Shown: positions 17,009 to 25,415, counted from the first letter of the stretch. The stretch is 64,000 bases of DNA from Filimonas lacunae (GCF_002355595.1 NZ_AP017422.1:7630823-7694822), one strand, 5' to 3'. Program-made: numbers and translations. Notes: generated by a model from the sequence alone, not told the origin.

Positions 17009-18181
17009 ATGTACCCTCTATTCTGGATTAGTTTATTTATCATCTTTTACGCATTCATAGGCTATGGCATTGTGCTGTATATATTCATGCGCATACGCAT
17101 TGCTATCAAAGGCAGGCGTAATAAAGGGCTTAGCGAAGCAGTAACAGAATGGCCTACCGTTACTTTAATTGTTGCCGCTTATAATGAAGCGGCCTATATA
17201 GAAGAAAAGATTGCCAACACCTTGCAGCTGGATTATCCGGCAGATAAAATTCAATTTCTTTTTGTAACAGATGGCTCTACAGATGAAACGCCTGCAATGA
17301 TTGCTAAGCATTCGCAAATTACATTAATGCACCAGCCGGCGAGAAACGGGAAAATTGCTGCTGTTCACCGTGCTATGCAACAGGTTACTACAGAAATAGT
17401 AGTGTTTACCGATGCCAATACTGCTTTAAACAAACAAGCTATTAAAAAGATATGCCGGCATTACCAGGATGCCAGGGTGGGTGCGGTGTCGGGAGAGAAG
17501 CGGGTTCAGATTGATGAGGTTTCTGATGCTACTGCAGGTGAAGGGGTATATTGGAAATATGAATCCAAGCTAAAAGCCTGGGATTCTGAATTGTATTCGG
17601 TAGTAGGGGCAGCAGGAGAGTTGTTTAGTGTTAAAACCGCTTTATACGAGCCGGTGCCATCCGATTCTATCCTGGACGATTTTATGATATCCCTGCTTAT
17701 TGCACAGAAAGGTTACCGCATTGTATACGAACCGGATGCTTATGCTTCTGAGTCCAGCTCGGCCAGTATTGAAGAAGAATTGAAACGTAAAGTGCGTATT
17801 TCTGCCGGAGGCATTCAGTCCATTAGCAGGCTCACGGCTTTATTAAATCCATTTAAATTTCCGGTATTGTCCTTCCAGTATATCAGCCACCGTGTGCTAA
17901 GATGGACGGTGGTGCCGTTTTTAATGCTACTGGTGTTTTTGCTGAATATAGCACTGGTGGCTATGGGGGCTACGGGTATTTATCTATTACTGCTGGTGTT
18001 GCAGGTTCTGTTTTACGGTGCAGCTTTACTAGGCTGGATATTAGAAAAAAAGCAACTCCGTATGAAGCTGCTTTTTATTCCATTTTATTTCTGTATGATG
18101 AATTATGCGGTTATCGCAGGCATTCGCAGGTATTATTCCGGTAATCAAAGTGCCGCCTGGGAAAAGGCTAAAAGAAAATAA
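17009..18181 (+). CDS. Membrane GT2 glycosyltransferase (processive type)
   Basis: A 390-residue enzyme with an N-terminal membrane helix (3-25), a GT-A catalytic domain and about three C-terminal helices (295-375). Motifs in order are VTLIVAAYNEAAYIEEKI, FVTDGSTDET, VVFTDANTAL (metal site) and SILDDFMISL (catalytic acid region). This is the layout of chitin-synthase/NodC-like and IcaA-like transferases, which use UDP-sugars and may extrude the product. It follows the rhamnosyltransferase-like gene by 7 bp and ends 2 bp from the convergent phosphoglycosyl transferase gene, with no terminator between. Confidence 0.83.
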   Translation: MYPLFWISLFIIFYAFIGYGIVLYIFMRIRIAIKGRRNKGLSEAVTEWPTVTLIVAAYNEAAYIEEKIANTLQLDYPADKIQFLFVTDGSTDETPAMIAKHSQITLMHQPARNGKIAAVHRAMQQVTTEIVVFTDANTALNKQAIKKICRHYQDARVGAVSGEKRVQIDEVSDATAGEGVYWKYESKLKAWDSELYSVVGAAGELFSVKTALYEPVPSDSILDDFMISLLIAQKGYRIVYEPDAYASESSSASIEEELKRKVRISAGGIQSISRLTALLNPFKFPVLSFQYISHRVLRWTVVPFLMLLVFLLNIALVAMGATGIYLLLLVLQVLFYGAALLGWILEKKQLRMKLLFIPFYFCMMNYAVIAGIRRYYSGNQSAAWEKAKRK

Positions 18182-18183
18182 GC

Positions 18184-19395
18184 TTACACATTCTCTTTTT
18201 GAAAAAGGGCTGGTATTGTTTTCAGTACCAGTCTTATATCATTCATTACACTGTGGTTGCGTGCATATACATTGTCCAGCATTAAACGCTCTTCTTCCGA
18301 CATTTCACCCTTACCTCTCTTCTCTACCTGCCACAGTCCGGTAATACCGGCAGGGGCCAGAAAGCGAAGTGCATATTTATCAGTGGTTAACTTCTCGGCT
18401 TCATATAAAGGAAGCGGTCTGTTGCCCACAATGCTCATATCTCCTATTACCACATTCCATAACTGCGGAAGCTCGTCAATGCTGGTATTACGCAATATCT
18501 TACCCACCTTGGTAATGCGTGGATCATTTTTCAGTTTAAAGAAAGCAGAGCCAGAAGCCGATTTTTTAGAGTTGCGGTATTGTTTCTCGCACCAGGTATT
18601 TTTATCAGAATACAGTGGAAACTGACACTTGCTGCCTGCTTTTATACAATCATCGCAAAGCGTTTCCGTAAACACATCTGTGCTTTCTTCTTCACTGGCT
18701 TTATCGTATTGGTTTAAGTGTTTCAGGTCTTTCAGCCTTTTATCGGCATTGACATACATCGACCTGAACTTGTAAAACTTAAAAATATTATAGCCATTAC
18801 CTACCCGGTAGGAATAGTAAAAAACAGGGCCTTTCGATTCCAGCTTTAAAGCGAGGAATACCACCAGGAATACAGGCGACAACATCAACAATGCACCACC
18901 TGCAAACACAATATCAAAAATTCTTTTACCTAAAGGAGTTTTATATTCTTTAAAAAGGTTGGACTGCTGGTTTTGTGGCCGGTTATGAATAAGGTGTCCA
19001 TGCTTTAACAGGAAGTCAATACGTGTTTGAACGGCTTCTAAATGAAAGGGAAGCGTAAATACATCTGCCACACCTGCTTTTAAAGCTACCTGCATCAGGT
19101 TGCTATTGGCATGTTCGCATAAAATAACTACCGGCACTACGGGCAGTTTTTTCTTTTGGAGGGTGCCTAGTAAAGAAACGCCTGCGGGTGCTATAATTTC
19201 ACTTTGCGTGATAATGCAGCTGATATTGATGCGCTGTTTTTCCCATCTGGAAACCAGCTCGGTTTCGTTGGGAAAGTGTAAAAACTGGAGATCAGGGAAG
19301 GCGGCCGATAACTGCTCTGAAACATCAGCAGAGCAATTAATTGCTGCTATTACAGAACCGGCGATTTGAACAGGAGCGTCGGTCATACGGTACAT
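18184..19395 (-). CDS. Phosphoglycosyl transferase (initiating sugar transferase) with inactive receiver-like domain
   Basis: A 403-residue fusion. Residues 12-133 look like a CheY-type fold that has lost its active site: the acceptor position reads IITQSE (61-66) with no Asp, and the KPF motif is LPF (115-117). Residues 155-403 are a monotopic phosphoglycosyl transferase: the re-entrant helix region (157-185), FYKFRSM (207-213), the Asp-Glu pair in IDELPQLWN (307-314; Asp308, Glu309) and a C-terminal ITGLWQV. Between them is an insert with four cysteines (247, 250, 257, 269) that could bind a metal. The enzyme family places the first sugar-phosphate on undecaprenyl phosphate, so it probably starts the polymer of this locus. 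Confidence 0.85.
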   Translation of the reverse strand: MYRMTDAPVQIAGSVIAAINCSADVSEQLSAAFPDLQFLHFPNETELVSRWEKQRINISCIITQSEIIAPAGVSLLGTLQKKKLPVVPVVILCEHANSNLMQVALKAGVADVFTLPFHLEAVQTRIDFLLKHGHLIHNRPQNQQSNLFKEYKTPLGKRIFDIVFAGGALLMLSPVFLVVFLALKLESKGPVFYYSYRVGNGYNIFKFYKFRSMYVNADKRLKDLKHLNQYDKASEEESTDVFTETLCDDCIKAGSKCQFPLYSDKNTWCEKQYRNSKKSASGSAFFKLKNDPRITKVGKILRNTSIDELPQLWNVVIGDMSIVGNRPLPLYEAEKLTTDKYALRFLAPAGITGLWQVEKRGKGEMSEEERLMLDNVYARNHSVMNDIRLVLKTIPALFQKENV

Positions 19396-19401
19396 TTAAT
19401 T

Positions 19402-19806
19402 TCAGGCAACCAGTTTGCCGTTTCTTTTTAGTATTAATTTCAATCTCACCTCCAGCTCTTTAGGGCTAAAAGGTTTCACAATATAATCTTCAGCGCCTGC
19501 TTCATAACACTTAATGCGGGTTTCACTATTGTCTTCGCCAGATAGCATTACCACAGGTATGTCTTTGAAAAAACCGCTCGACTTTACCTGCTTTAATAAT
19601 TCCAGACCACTGATTTCCGGGATATTTAAATCTGAAATGATAATATCGGGGATGCTTCCCTGATGTAAAAAGGATAAAGCATCAGCAGCGCTGCCAAATA
19701 CGTTTAATTCAAAGGTTTTTGACAAAAATTTGCTCAAAACCATTTGAATAGAAGGGTCGTCTTCTATGATGAATAATTTGGGAAAAAGAGAATTATCAGG
19801 ATTCAT
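19402..19806 (-). CDS. Stand-alone response regulator receiver protein
   Basis: A 134-residue single receiver domain with intact active site: acidic residues Glu15-Asp17, phospho-acceptor Asp59 (IIISDLN), Ser89 in MLSG and Lys111-Pro112 (KPF). No output domain is present. It lies 6 bp upstream of the phosphoglycosyl transferase that carries a dead receiver-like domain, so the two are probably co-transcribed and may act together. The kinase that drives it is not in the window. Confidence 0.88.
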   Translation of the reverse strand: MNPDNSLFPKLFIIEDDPSIQMVLSKFLSKTFELNVFGSAADALSFLHQGSIPDIIISDLNIPEISGLELLKQVKSSGFFKDIPVVMLSGEDNSETRIKCYEAGAEDYIVKPFSPKELEVRLKLILKRNGKLVA

Positions 19807-19842
19807 AGTTATAGGGAGTTCTTTCTTTTAGAATTAGAGATA

Positions 19843-19850
19843 CAAAAATA
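19843..19850 (-). promoter_or_regulatory. Possible -7 promoter element of the response regulator operon
   Basis: The minus strand reads TATTTTTG, a full match to the Bacteroidota TAnnTTTG element, 37 bp before the response regulator ATG. No TTG lies at the usual 17-23 base distance upstream, so the assignment is weak. Confidence 0.35.
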
Positions 19851-19928
19851 GTTGAGTTGACCTCGCTAATGAAATCTCAAGGTTAAATAAACATATAGTT
19901 ATTATTAAAATGAGCTGAAAGGCTGCAT

Positions 19929-20516
19929 TTATTTTGTCAAACTGCCAAATGACGAGATGTTAGTGGCAAAAATTTTCACCCCAATAGCCAAAAGCACCAC
20001 CCCAAAAAACTTTCTGACAGCAGTAAGGCCGTTTTCGCCAAGCACTTTCTCCAGCCATACTAAAGAACGCAATACCGTGTAAATTATAACAAGGTTGATG
20101 GCAACTCCTATTACAATGTACAATTCTCCATAGTTGGCTTTTAACGACATGATGGTAGTAAGAGTTCCGCTACCAGCTATGATAGGAAAGGCAATAGGCA
20201 CAAATGTGCCTGATTTGGCATTCGCATCTGCTTTAAAAATTTCATGCCCCAGCACCATTTCCAGGCCCAGCAGGAATATTACAATAGAGCCGCCTACAGC
20301 AAAAGACCGGATATCCAGGCCCAGTATTTTCAAAAACTGCTGACCTACAAACAAAAAAGAGATCATTAAAACGCCGGAAATAATGGTAACAGGCATGGCG
20401 CGTAGCCCACCCATTTTCTCTTTCATGGAAATAAGCAGCGGAATGGACCCTACAATATCTATTACCGCAAATAGCGTAAATGTAATAGTAATAATCTGAT
20501 CAAGATTTATGGACAT
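19929..20516 (-). CDS. MarC family integral membrane protein
   Basis: A 195-residue membrane protein with about six helices. The first part reads ITFTLFAVIDIVGSIPLLIS and the middle FPIIAGSGTLTTIMSL, both typical of the MarC/YchE family, whose transport role is still unsettled. A longer frame upstream adds 45 residues that do not match the family; the ATG at 20516 gives the normal MarC length and start. It is 155 bp before the start side of no close partner gene: the MscS gene upstream on the same strand ends at 20671. Function beyond family membership is not predictable. Confidence 0.83.
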   Translation of the reverse strand: MSINLDQIITITFTLFAVIDIVGSIPLLISMKEKMGGLRAMPVTIISGVLMISFLFVGQQFLKILGLDIRSFAVGGSIVIFLLGLEMVLGHEIFKADANAKSGTFVPIAFPIIAGSGTLTTIMSLKANYGELYIVIGVAINLVIIYTVLRSLVWLEKVLGENGLTAVRKFFGVVLLAIGVKIFATNISSFGSLTK

Positions 20517-20670
20517 AGGGAGGGCTTTATACAAACATACTAAAAACAGGCTAAATACCTGCAATGCATACTGTTTGGGCCCTAATATGCCGGAATACCG
20601 GGAATGGCTGTAGAATTTTATCAACAATGTTGGGCCTTTAAAAAGGAACACCTGTAAAACCCGGCTACAT

Positions 20671-21462
20671 TTACATTCCCGGCAGTTTTACTCCTTGCTG
20701 TTTAAGGCCATCGATCAGTTTTTCCTGTAAGGCCAGTCGAACATCATGAAAACCATGCGCATCTACCCAGGCATTTACAATAATCTTATAGCCATCTCCT
20801 TCTATTGCAGATACGCCTACACGTGGGGTGGGCTCCTGTAACACTTTCTTATTTTCTGCAATTACCTGTTTTAACACGCCTTCTGAATTTACATAATCAA
20901 CAGTAAAGGGAACTTTTATTTCAATGTCCATCCTGCGCTTGCCTTCACTGCTCAGATTTACAATCAGCTCGTTAGATAACTTACTATTAGGAATAATGAC
21001 AGTTCTGTTATCGTAGGTGGTTAACACGGTATAAAAGATCCTGATATCTGTTACAGTACCTTCCTGGCCTTGTGCAATAATGTTATCGCCTACTGTAAAG
21101 GGTTTCATAATCAGTATAAGAATGCCACTGGTAAAGTTTTGCAGGGTACCACTTAGTGCTAAGCCAGCAGCTACGCCTAAAGCGCCCACCAATGCTGCAA
21201 AAATGGTTAGCTGAATTCCCAGAATCTGCATCACAAGCAATATCAGCACTATTTGTAAGGCGGCCGTAATCATACTGCGCATAAAAGGCCGTAAAGAAGG
21301 GTTTACATCCTTATTGTGCATAGTGCTGGCAGTTCTCTTTTTCAGAATGCGTATAAGCCATTGGCCCACAAGAAAAACGAGGATAGCTATAAGAATCCTC
21401 GGGCCAAAAGTGATAAGCCAGTCATAAGCTTTATCATAGAATTTGTCGATGTTGAATTGCAT
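20671..21462 (-). CDS. Small-conductance mechanosensitive channel (MscS family)
   Basis: A 263-residue MscS-type channel. Helices lie at about 20-40, 58-80 and 85-120; the last is the glycine/alanine-rich pore helix GALGVAAGLALSGTLQNFTS. It is followed by the beta domain start PFTVGDNI and the cytoplasmic vestibule to the C-terminus. The protein opens under membrane tension to release solutes. A TTG at 21477 would add five residues; the ATG at 21462 is preferred. It may share a transcript with the MarC gene downstream. Confidence 0.9.
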   Translation of the reverse strand: MQFNIDKFYDKAYDWLITFGPRILIAILVFLVGQWLIRILKKRTASTMHNKDVNPSLRPFMRSMITAALQIVLILLVMQILGIQLTIFAALVGALGVAAGLALSGTLQNFTSGILILIMKPFTVGDNIIAQGQEGTVTDIRIFYTVLTTYDNRTVIIPNSKLSNELIVNLSSEGKRRMDIEIKVPFTVDYVNSEGVLKQVIAENKKVLQEPTPRVGVSAIEGDGYKIIVNAWVDAHGFHDVRLALQEKLIDGLKQQGVKLPGM

Positions 21463-21580
21463 AGGGCTTTTAGCCAATGGAGAAAAAAACTATGCCATTT
21501 TGCAACTACCCTTAGGTAAGGGGGGCGGCTATTGCTGATATCTGGATATCTTAAATCACTCAATAGGGAGTAATATTTTT

Positions 21581-22036
21581 ATGGCAGTTAGCTATTTCCA
21601 GGTGTTATATATCCCGGCAGCATCGGGATTTAAAGAGTTTGAGCCCAACCAAAGCGCTGATATTTACAAACTGTATATACTATCTATGGGAGATCTGTTT
21701 CACGATCTTATACAGGATCAGTACCATTATACAGTGTACGATTTTGCGGGCGATGAAAATATGCTGGAAGTGATAGGGCTTACACCCATGAATAAAGAAT
21801 TTTTATCTCCTGCTAAAATGCTGGAAGACCTGGAATACTACAACAGGCTGATTATTTACCTGGAGCAGGAATGCAAATCCGGTAAAGAAGAAGCCCTGTT
21901 ACAAGAGCTGAGGTTATGGAGTGTAGATGTTGCCACATTGGCGATTATGAAGCAGGAGGCGGCAGCATTAACAGCCGTATGCCATTATGCACTACTTCAT
22001 AACTGCAGCATAAGGTTTGGTATTAATAACCCATAA
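21581..22036 (+). CDS. Uncharacterised protein (151 aa)
   Basis: A 151-residue soluble protein without a recognisable family. It is rich in aromatic and acidic residues and mainly helical, with no signal peptide or membrane segment. An AGGGAG-like ribosome-binding site lies about 10 bases before the ATG. It stands alone on the plus strand, divergent from the MscS gene and convergent with metE, so it is probably its own transcription unit. Reading frame and codon use look genuine. Confidence 0.6.
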   Translation: MAVSYFQVLYIPAASGFKEFEPNQSADIYKLYILSMGDLFHDLIQDQYHYTVYDFAGDENMLEVIGLTPMNKEFLSPAKMLEDLEYYNRLIIYLEQECKSGKEEALLQELRLWSVDVATLAIMKQEAAALTAVCHYALLHNCSIRFGINNP

Positions 22037-22069
22037 AAAAGCGGTATTACAGTACTACTGTAATACCGC
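22035..22069 (-). terminator. Terminator of metE
   Basis: Perfect 12-bp inverted repeat GCGGTATTACAG / CTGTAATACCGC (22041-22052 and 22058-22069) with a 5-base loop. On the minus strand it is followed by six T residues, 18 bp after the metE stop. It also lies just after the plus-strand gene and may stop both transcripts. Confidence 0.85.
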
Positions 22070-22086
22070 CGTAAAAAAACGTCCTC

Positions 22087-24399
22087 TTAAGCAACTACCA
22101 CACCGGCTTTAGCTCTTGCTTTTGCAGCAGCTTCCACCATGTTTTGTAATGCTTGTTTGGTTTCAGGCCATTTGCGGGTTTTTAATCCACAATCGGGGTT
22201 CACCCATAAATGTTCTACAGGAATTACATCCGCCGCTTTTTGCAGCAGTTGCTCCATTTCCTGTACGGTAGGTACACGGGGGGAGTGTATATCGTAAACG
22301 CCGGGGCCAATTTCATTCGGATATTTGAAATCTGCAAAGGCGTCCAGCAGCTCCATTTGTGAGCGGGAAGTTTCAATGGTAATGACATCTGCATCCATTG
22401 CGGCAATGCTGTCGATAATATCATTGAACTCGCTATAGCACATATGCGTATGTATCTGGGTGCTGTCCTCTACACTGCACGACGAAACTTTAAACGCCTT
22501 CACTGCCCATTGCAGATAAGCGGCCCAGTTTTCTTTGCGTAATGGTAAACCTTCTCTGATGGCAGGTTCATCTATCTGTATCACTTTAATACCCGCTTTT
22601 TCCAGGTCGCTTACTTCATCCCGGATAGCCAGTGCAATTTGCATGGTAGTGGTTTCCCGTGGCTGATCGTCACGGACAAAGCTCCATTGCAATATGGTAA
22701 CAGGGCCTGTTAACATACCCTTCATGGGTCTGTTGGTCAACGATTGTGCATAGCTGGTCCATTCTACAGTCATAGGCGCTTTACGCTCTACGTCTCCAAA
22801 AATAACCGGAGGCTTTACACAACGGGAGCCATAACTCTGTACCCATCCGTTTTTAGTGAATACATAACCTTCCAGTTGTTCGCCAAAGTATTCCACCATG
22901 TCGTTACGCTCAAACTCTCCATGCACTAACACATCAATGTTCAACTCTTCCTGCATTCTTACACAGGTTTCGGTCGAAGCTTTAATGGCAGTGTTATAAG
23001 CTTCCAGTGTAATACTGCCTTTTTTCAATTGTGCACGTAACTGACGTATATCGGCTGTTTGAGGGAAAGAACCGATGGTAGTGGTAGGAAACAAAGGCAG
23101 CTTTAGCAGTGCCTGTTGTTGTTGCCTGCGGCTTGCAAAAACCGAGTTACGATGGGCATCTGCATCTGTAATAGCAGCTACTCTTTCTTTTACATGCGTT
23201 TTGTGAATCAAAGGAGAAGTGCGGCGGCTGGCAATGGCTTGCTTGTTCTCGTCCAGCAAGGCGGCGGCACCTGCAGCGTTGGTTGCCAGTTGTTTCAGGG
23301 CAACCACTTCCTCTACCTTTTGCTTAGCAAAAGACAACCAGTTTTTAATTTCGGCGGGTAACGCTGTTTCAAAAGAAAGATCGCATGGTACATGCAATAA
23401 AGAGCAGGATGGCGCAATCATAATACGATCGGTGCCAATCGCTGCTACTGCTTTCTGAATCAGCTTCAATGAGTTTTCAAAATCGTTCTTCCAGATATTC
23501 CGGCCATCAATTACGCCCAGCGATAACTTTTTGTCGCTTTTCGCAAAGTCAGTTGCCAGAATATCATCTAATTGAGAAGAGCATCTTACCAGGTCCAGGT
23601 GAATGGTTTGTACCGGTAAACCCAACACAGTGGTCAGGTTTTCGCCGTAACATTCAAAGTAGCTGGCTAATAAAATAGAAATTCGTGGTGTTACTTTAGA
23701 TAGTTCATTATAGGTATAGACAACGCCCTTACGTTCCGCGTCAGTAAGATTTAAGCTCAGGTAAGGCTCATCAAACTGTATGGTACGAATGTTTAATTCA
23801 TCCAGCTGCTGCATCAGTTTTTTATAAACAGGTAACAGATTTTTCAGCAGGTCAATACGGTGAAACCCTTCTTCTTTTTCCTTGCCACATAATAAAAATG
23901 ACACAGGTCCTAATATCACAGGTTTAGGTTGTATCCCTGCCTGGATAGCTTCGCGGCACTCATTTACAATTTTGTCCGAAAGCAGGTTAAACTGCTGGTT
24001 GGCATAAAACTCAGGTACAATGTAGTGGTAGTTGGTATCAAACCACTTGGTCATTTCCATGGCAGTAATGTCATAACCATCTTTTTGATAGCCACGGGCC
24101 ATGGCAAAAAGAAGATCTGTTTCCGGAAACTGCTGTTGCTCTACCAGGGGGTGAAAACGCTCAGGAATGGCGCTTACTGTTAAACACATGTCCAGTACCT
24201 GGTCATAAAACGAAAAATCGTTACAGGGAATCAGGTCAATACCTGCCTGTTGCTGTAATAGCCAGTTATGCCTGCGTATCTCTTTTGCAGTTAACTGAAG
24301 GTCGCGAAGTGTACTCTCACCAGCCCAATAGCTTTCACAAGCCTTTTTGAGTTCGCGGTGGCCACCAATACGTGGGTAGCCCAAAATGTTAGTGAACAT
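22087..24399 (-). CDS. metE: Cobalamin-independent methionine synthase MetE
   Basis: A 770-residue enzyme that transfers a methyl group from methyl-tetrahydrofolate polyglutamate to homocysteine without B12. The N-terminal half begins with NILGYPRIGGHRELKKACE, the family hallmark. The C-terminal half begins at LFPTTTIGSFPQT and holds the zinc ligands in HTHMCYSEF and NPDCGLKTR plus the IDEPA motif. The ATG at 24399 is chosen; a frame extending to 24495 adds 32 residues not found in the family. A cobalamin riboswitch lies about 180 bp upstream, so expression should fall when B12 is present. A strong terminator follows. Confidence 0.97.
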   Translation of the reverse strand: MFTNILGYPRIGGHRELKKACESYWAGESTLRDLQLTAKEIRRHNWLLQQQAGIDLIPCNDFSFYDQVLDMCLTVSAIPERFHPLVEQQQFPETDLLFAMARGYQKDGYDITAMEMTKWFDTNYHYIVPEFYANQQFNLLSDKIVNECREAIQAGIQPKPVILGPVSFLLCGKEKEEGFHRIDLLKNLLPVYKKLMQQLDELNIRTIQFDEPYLSLNLTDAERKGVVYTYNELSKVTPRISILLASYFECYGENLTTVLGLPVQTIHLDLVRCSSQLDDILATDFAKSDKKLSLGVIDGRNIWKNDFENSLKLIQKAVAAIGTDRIMIAPSCSLLHVPCDLSFETALPAEIKNWLSFAKQKVEEVVALKQLATNAAGAAALLDENKQAIASRRTSPLIHKTHVKERVAAITDADAHRNSVFASRRQQQQALLKLPLFPTTTIGSFPQTADIRQLRAQLKKGSITLEAYNTAIKASTETCVRMQEELNIDVLVHGEFERNDMVEYFGEQLEGYVFTKNGWVQSYGSRCVKPPVIFGDVERKAPMTVEWTSYAQSLTNRPMKGMLTGPVTILQWSFVRDDQPRETTTMQIALAIRDEVSDLEKAGIKVIQIDEPAIREGLPLRKENWAAYLQWAVKAFKVSSCSVEDSTQIHTHMCYSEFNDIIDSIAAMDADVITIETSRSQMELLDAFADFKYPNEIGPGVYDIHSPRVPTVQEMEQLLQKAADVIPVEHLWVNPDCGLKTRKWPETKQALQNMVEAAAKARAKAGVVVA

Positions 24400-24494
24400 G
24401 TTGTTTGTTTTAACGTGAAACAATTCAAACATGCTCTTTGCCAGCAAATGTTTACAGGATAAAAGAGGAGTAGGAGTAAGGACAAGACAAAGCA

Positions 24495-24518
24495 CAGCCC
24501 TGCCATATAAAGGGGCTG
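24495..24518 (-). promoter_or_regulatory. Hairpin between riboswitch and metE start
   Basis: Inverted repeat CAGCCC / GGGCTG (24495-24500 and 24513-24518) in the metE leader, after the cobalamin aptamer and about 100 bases before the ATG. It may belong to the riboswitch expression platform. No T-run follows, so it is not a clear terminator. Confidence 0.3.
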
Positions 24519-24580
24519 ATTATGCACTTATCAATTACTGACTACGCTTTATATCGTGAAAGCATTCATCATTTACAATA

Positions 24581-24775
24581 AAAAAGGCAAGTATCCTGGC
24601 TTGTTTTCTGTAGAGCGCCTTCCCACTGCGCCATTGCGCACTGTAGTGGCGTGATTGCTGTACAGCCGTTGACAGAGTGTAACCCCATCATCGGAATAAA
24701 CTTACAGTAGCACGTCTGCCCGTGATTTACACACGGTTCCTTATTAATCCCGCTTTTGGCGGAAACCTTTTACTG
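24581..24775 (-). promoter_or_regulatory. Cobalamin riboswitch upstream of metE
   Basis: On the minus strand the sequence runs GGAACCGTGTGTAAATCACG (24721-24740), then CTACTGTAAG (24701-24710), and finally the B12 box GCCAGGATACTTGCC (24586-24600). These are the conserved core blocks of cobalamin riboswitches in the right order. The outer stem can form from AAAAGG near the 5' end and CCTTTTT at the 3' end. Binding of adenosylcobalamin or another cobalamin should turn off metE. The aptamer is long, with a variable arm between the CTACTGTAAG block and the B12 box. Confidence 0.93.
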
Positions 24776-24803
24776 AATTGACCTTATAACAAAGAACACA
24801 GGG

Positions 24804-24811
24804 CAAAGGTA
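24804..24811 (-). promoter_or_regulatory. Likely -7 promoter element of the metE transcript
   Basis: The minus strand reads TACCTTTG, a full match to TAnnTTTG, about 30 bases before the first aptamer stem. It is placed where transcription should start to include the whole riboswitch. A TTG at the expected distance is not seen. Confidence 0.45.
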
Positions 24812-24829
24812 GGGACTGGCAGGCAATTA

Positions 24830-25000
24830 ATGGAAAAAGATCATTGGGCCAAAGACATGCAGGCGGCAGAGTATTGGGGCGTATGCTTACCGATACACGA
24901 AAATCATACGTATTTGATCAGGAACGAATACCCCGTAAATGCAGTAGAAGCAAGGATCTCTGTTTCAAAAACAGCTGTTAGGTGTGCCTGGTTGCTTTAA
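24830..25000 (+). CDS. Possible small protein (56 aa), uncertain
   Basis: An ATG-started frame of 56 residues between the metE leader and the repeat array. The composition is protein-like (MEKDHWAKDMQAAEYWG at the start, then ENHTYLIRNEYPVNAVEARI) and the frame ends in TAA. No ribosome-binding site stands out and no family is recognised. It could be a remnant of a larger gene or chance. Confidence 0.25.
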   Translation: MEKDHWAKDMQAAEYWGVCLPIHENHTYLIRNEYPVNAVEARISVSKTAVRCAWLL

Positions 25001-25019
25001 AAAGGGAGCTTTCCGAAGC

Positions 25020-25058
25020 CTCATCCTATAGAGCGAGTTGCTCGCTCTATAGGATGAG
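25020..25058. repeat. Perfect 18-bp inverted repeat at the left edge of the array
   Basis: Left arm 25020-25037 and right arm 25041-25058 are exact reverse complements (CTCATCCTATAGAGCGAG) with a 3-base spacer TTG. The right arm is also the start of the first 42-bp repeat unit, so the array opens with a hairpin. Confidence 0.9.
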
Positions 25059-25254
25059 CTGCTCGTCTGTTGTGCTGAGCTGCTTGCTCTATAGGATGAG
25101 CTGCTCGTCTGTTGTGCTGAGCTGCTTGCTCTATAGGATGAGCTGCTCGTCTGTTGTGCTGAGCTGCTCGCTCTATAGGATGAGCTGCTCGTCTGTTGTG
25201 CTGAGCTGCTTGCTCTATAGGATGAGCTGCTCGTCTGTTGTGCTGAGCTGCTTG
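25041..25254. repeat. 42-bp direct tandem repeat, about five copies
   Basis: The unit runs from CTCGCTCTATAGGATGAG through CTGCTCGTCTGTTGTGCTGA to GCTG and repeats head to tail about five times with single-base differences (CTTGCT versus CTCGCT). The last copy is incomplete and carries GCGCTATAG. Because 42 is a multiple of three, long open frames appear on both strands, but they give only low-complexity Ser/Cys/Leu products and are not called as genes. There are no spacers, so this is not a CRISPR array. Confidence 0.92.
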
Positions 25255-25285
25255 CGCTATAGAACGAGCAGCTCAGCACAACAGA
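25234..25285. repeat. 21-bp inverted repeat closing the array
   Basis: The arm 25234-25254 (inside the last repeat unit) pairs with 25265-25285 with one G-U pair; the loop is ten bases, CGCTATAGAA. The array thus begins and ends with strong hairpins built from its own unit. Confidence 0.88.
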
Positions 25286-25397
25286 TCAGTTGCCTGTACG
25301 TTAGAATACGCGTTGGGATTGAAGGAATCGGTGGCCTGGCAGATGGAATGAGCATAAAAAAAGCATGCTCCGGGTGTCTGGAAGTGCTTTCCCATAC

Positions 25398-25415
25398 CTC
25401 GTCCTATAGGACGAG
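25398..25415. repeat. Perfect 18-bp palindrome related to the array
   Basis: CTCGTCCTATAGGACGAG is its own reverse complement and shares the CCTATAG core with the array hairpin at 25020-25058. It lies 113 bp after the array. The stretch 25286-25630 holds no convincing gene; this palindrome and a short GAGCAT/ATGCTC hairpin are all I see. Confidence 0.8.

Noticed and set aside
20517-20651. Extended N-terminus of the MarC protein
   Set aside because: The 45 extra residues do not match the family, and an ATG at 20516 gives normal length.
24400-24495. Extended N-terminus of MetE
   Set aside because: MetE proteins begin close to the NILGYPRIG block; the extra 32 residues lie in the riboswitch-controlled leader.
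25020-25285. CRISPR array
   Set aside because: Units are contiguous direct repeats without unique spacers, and no cas gene is in the window.
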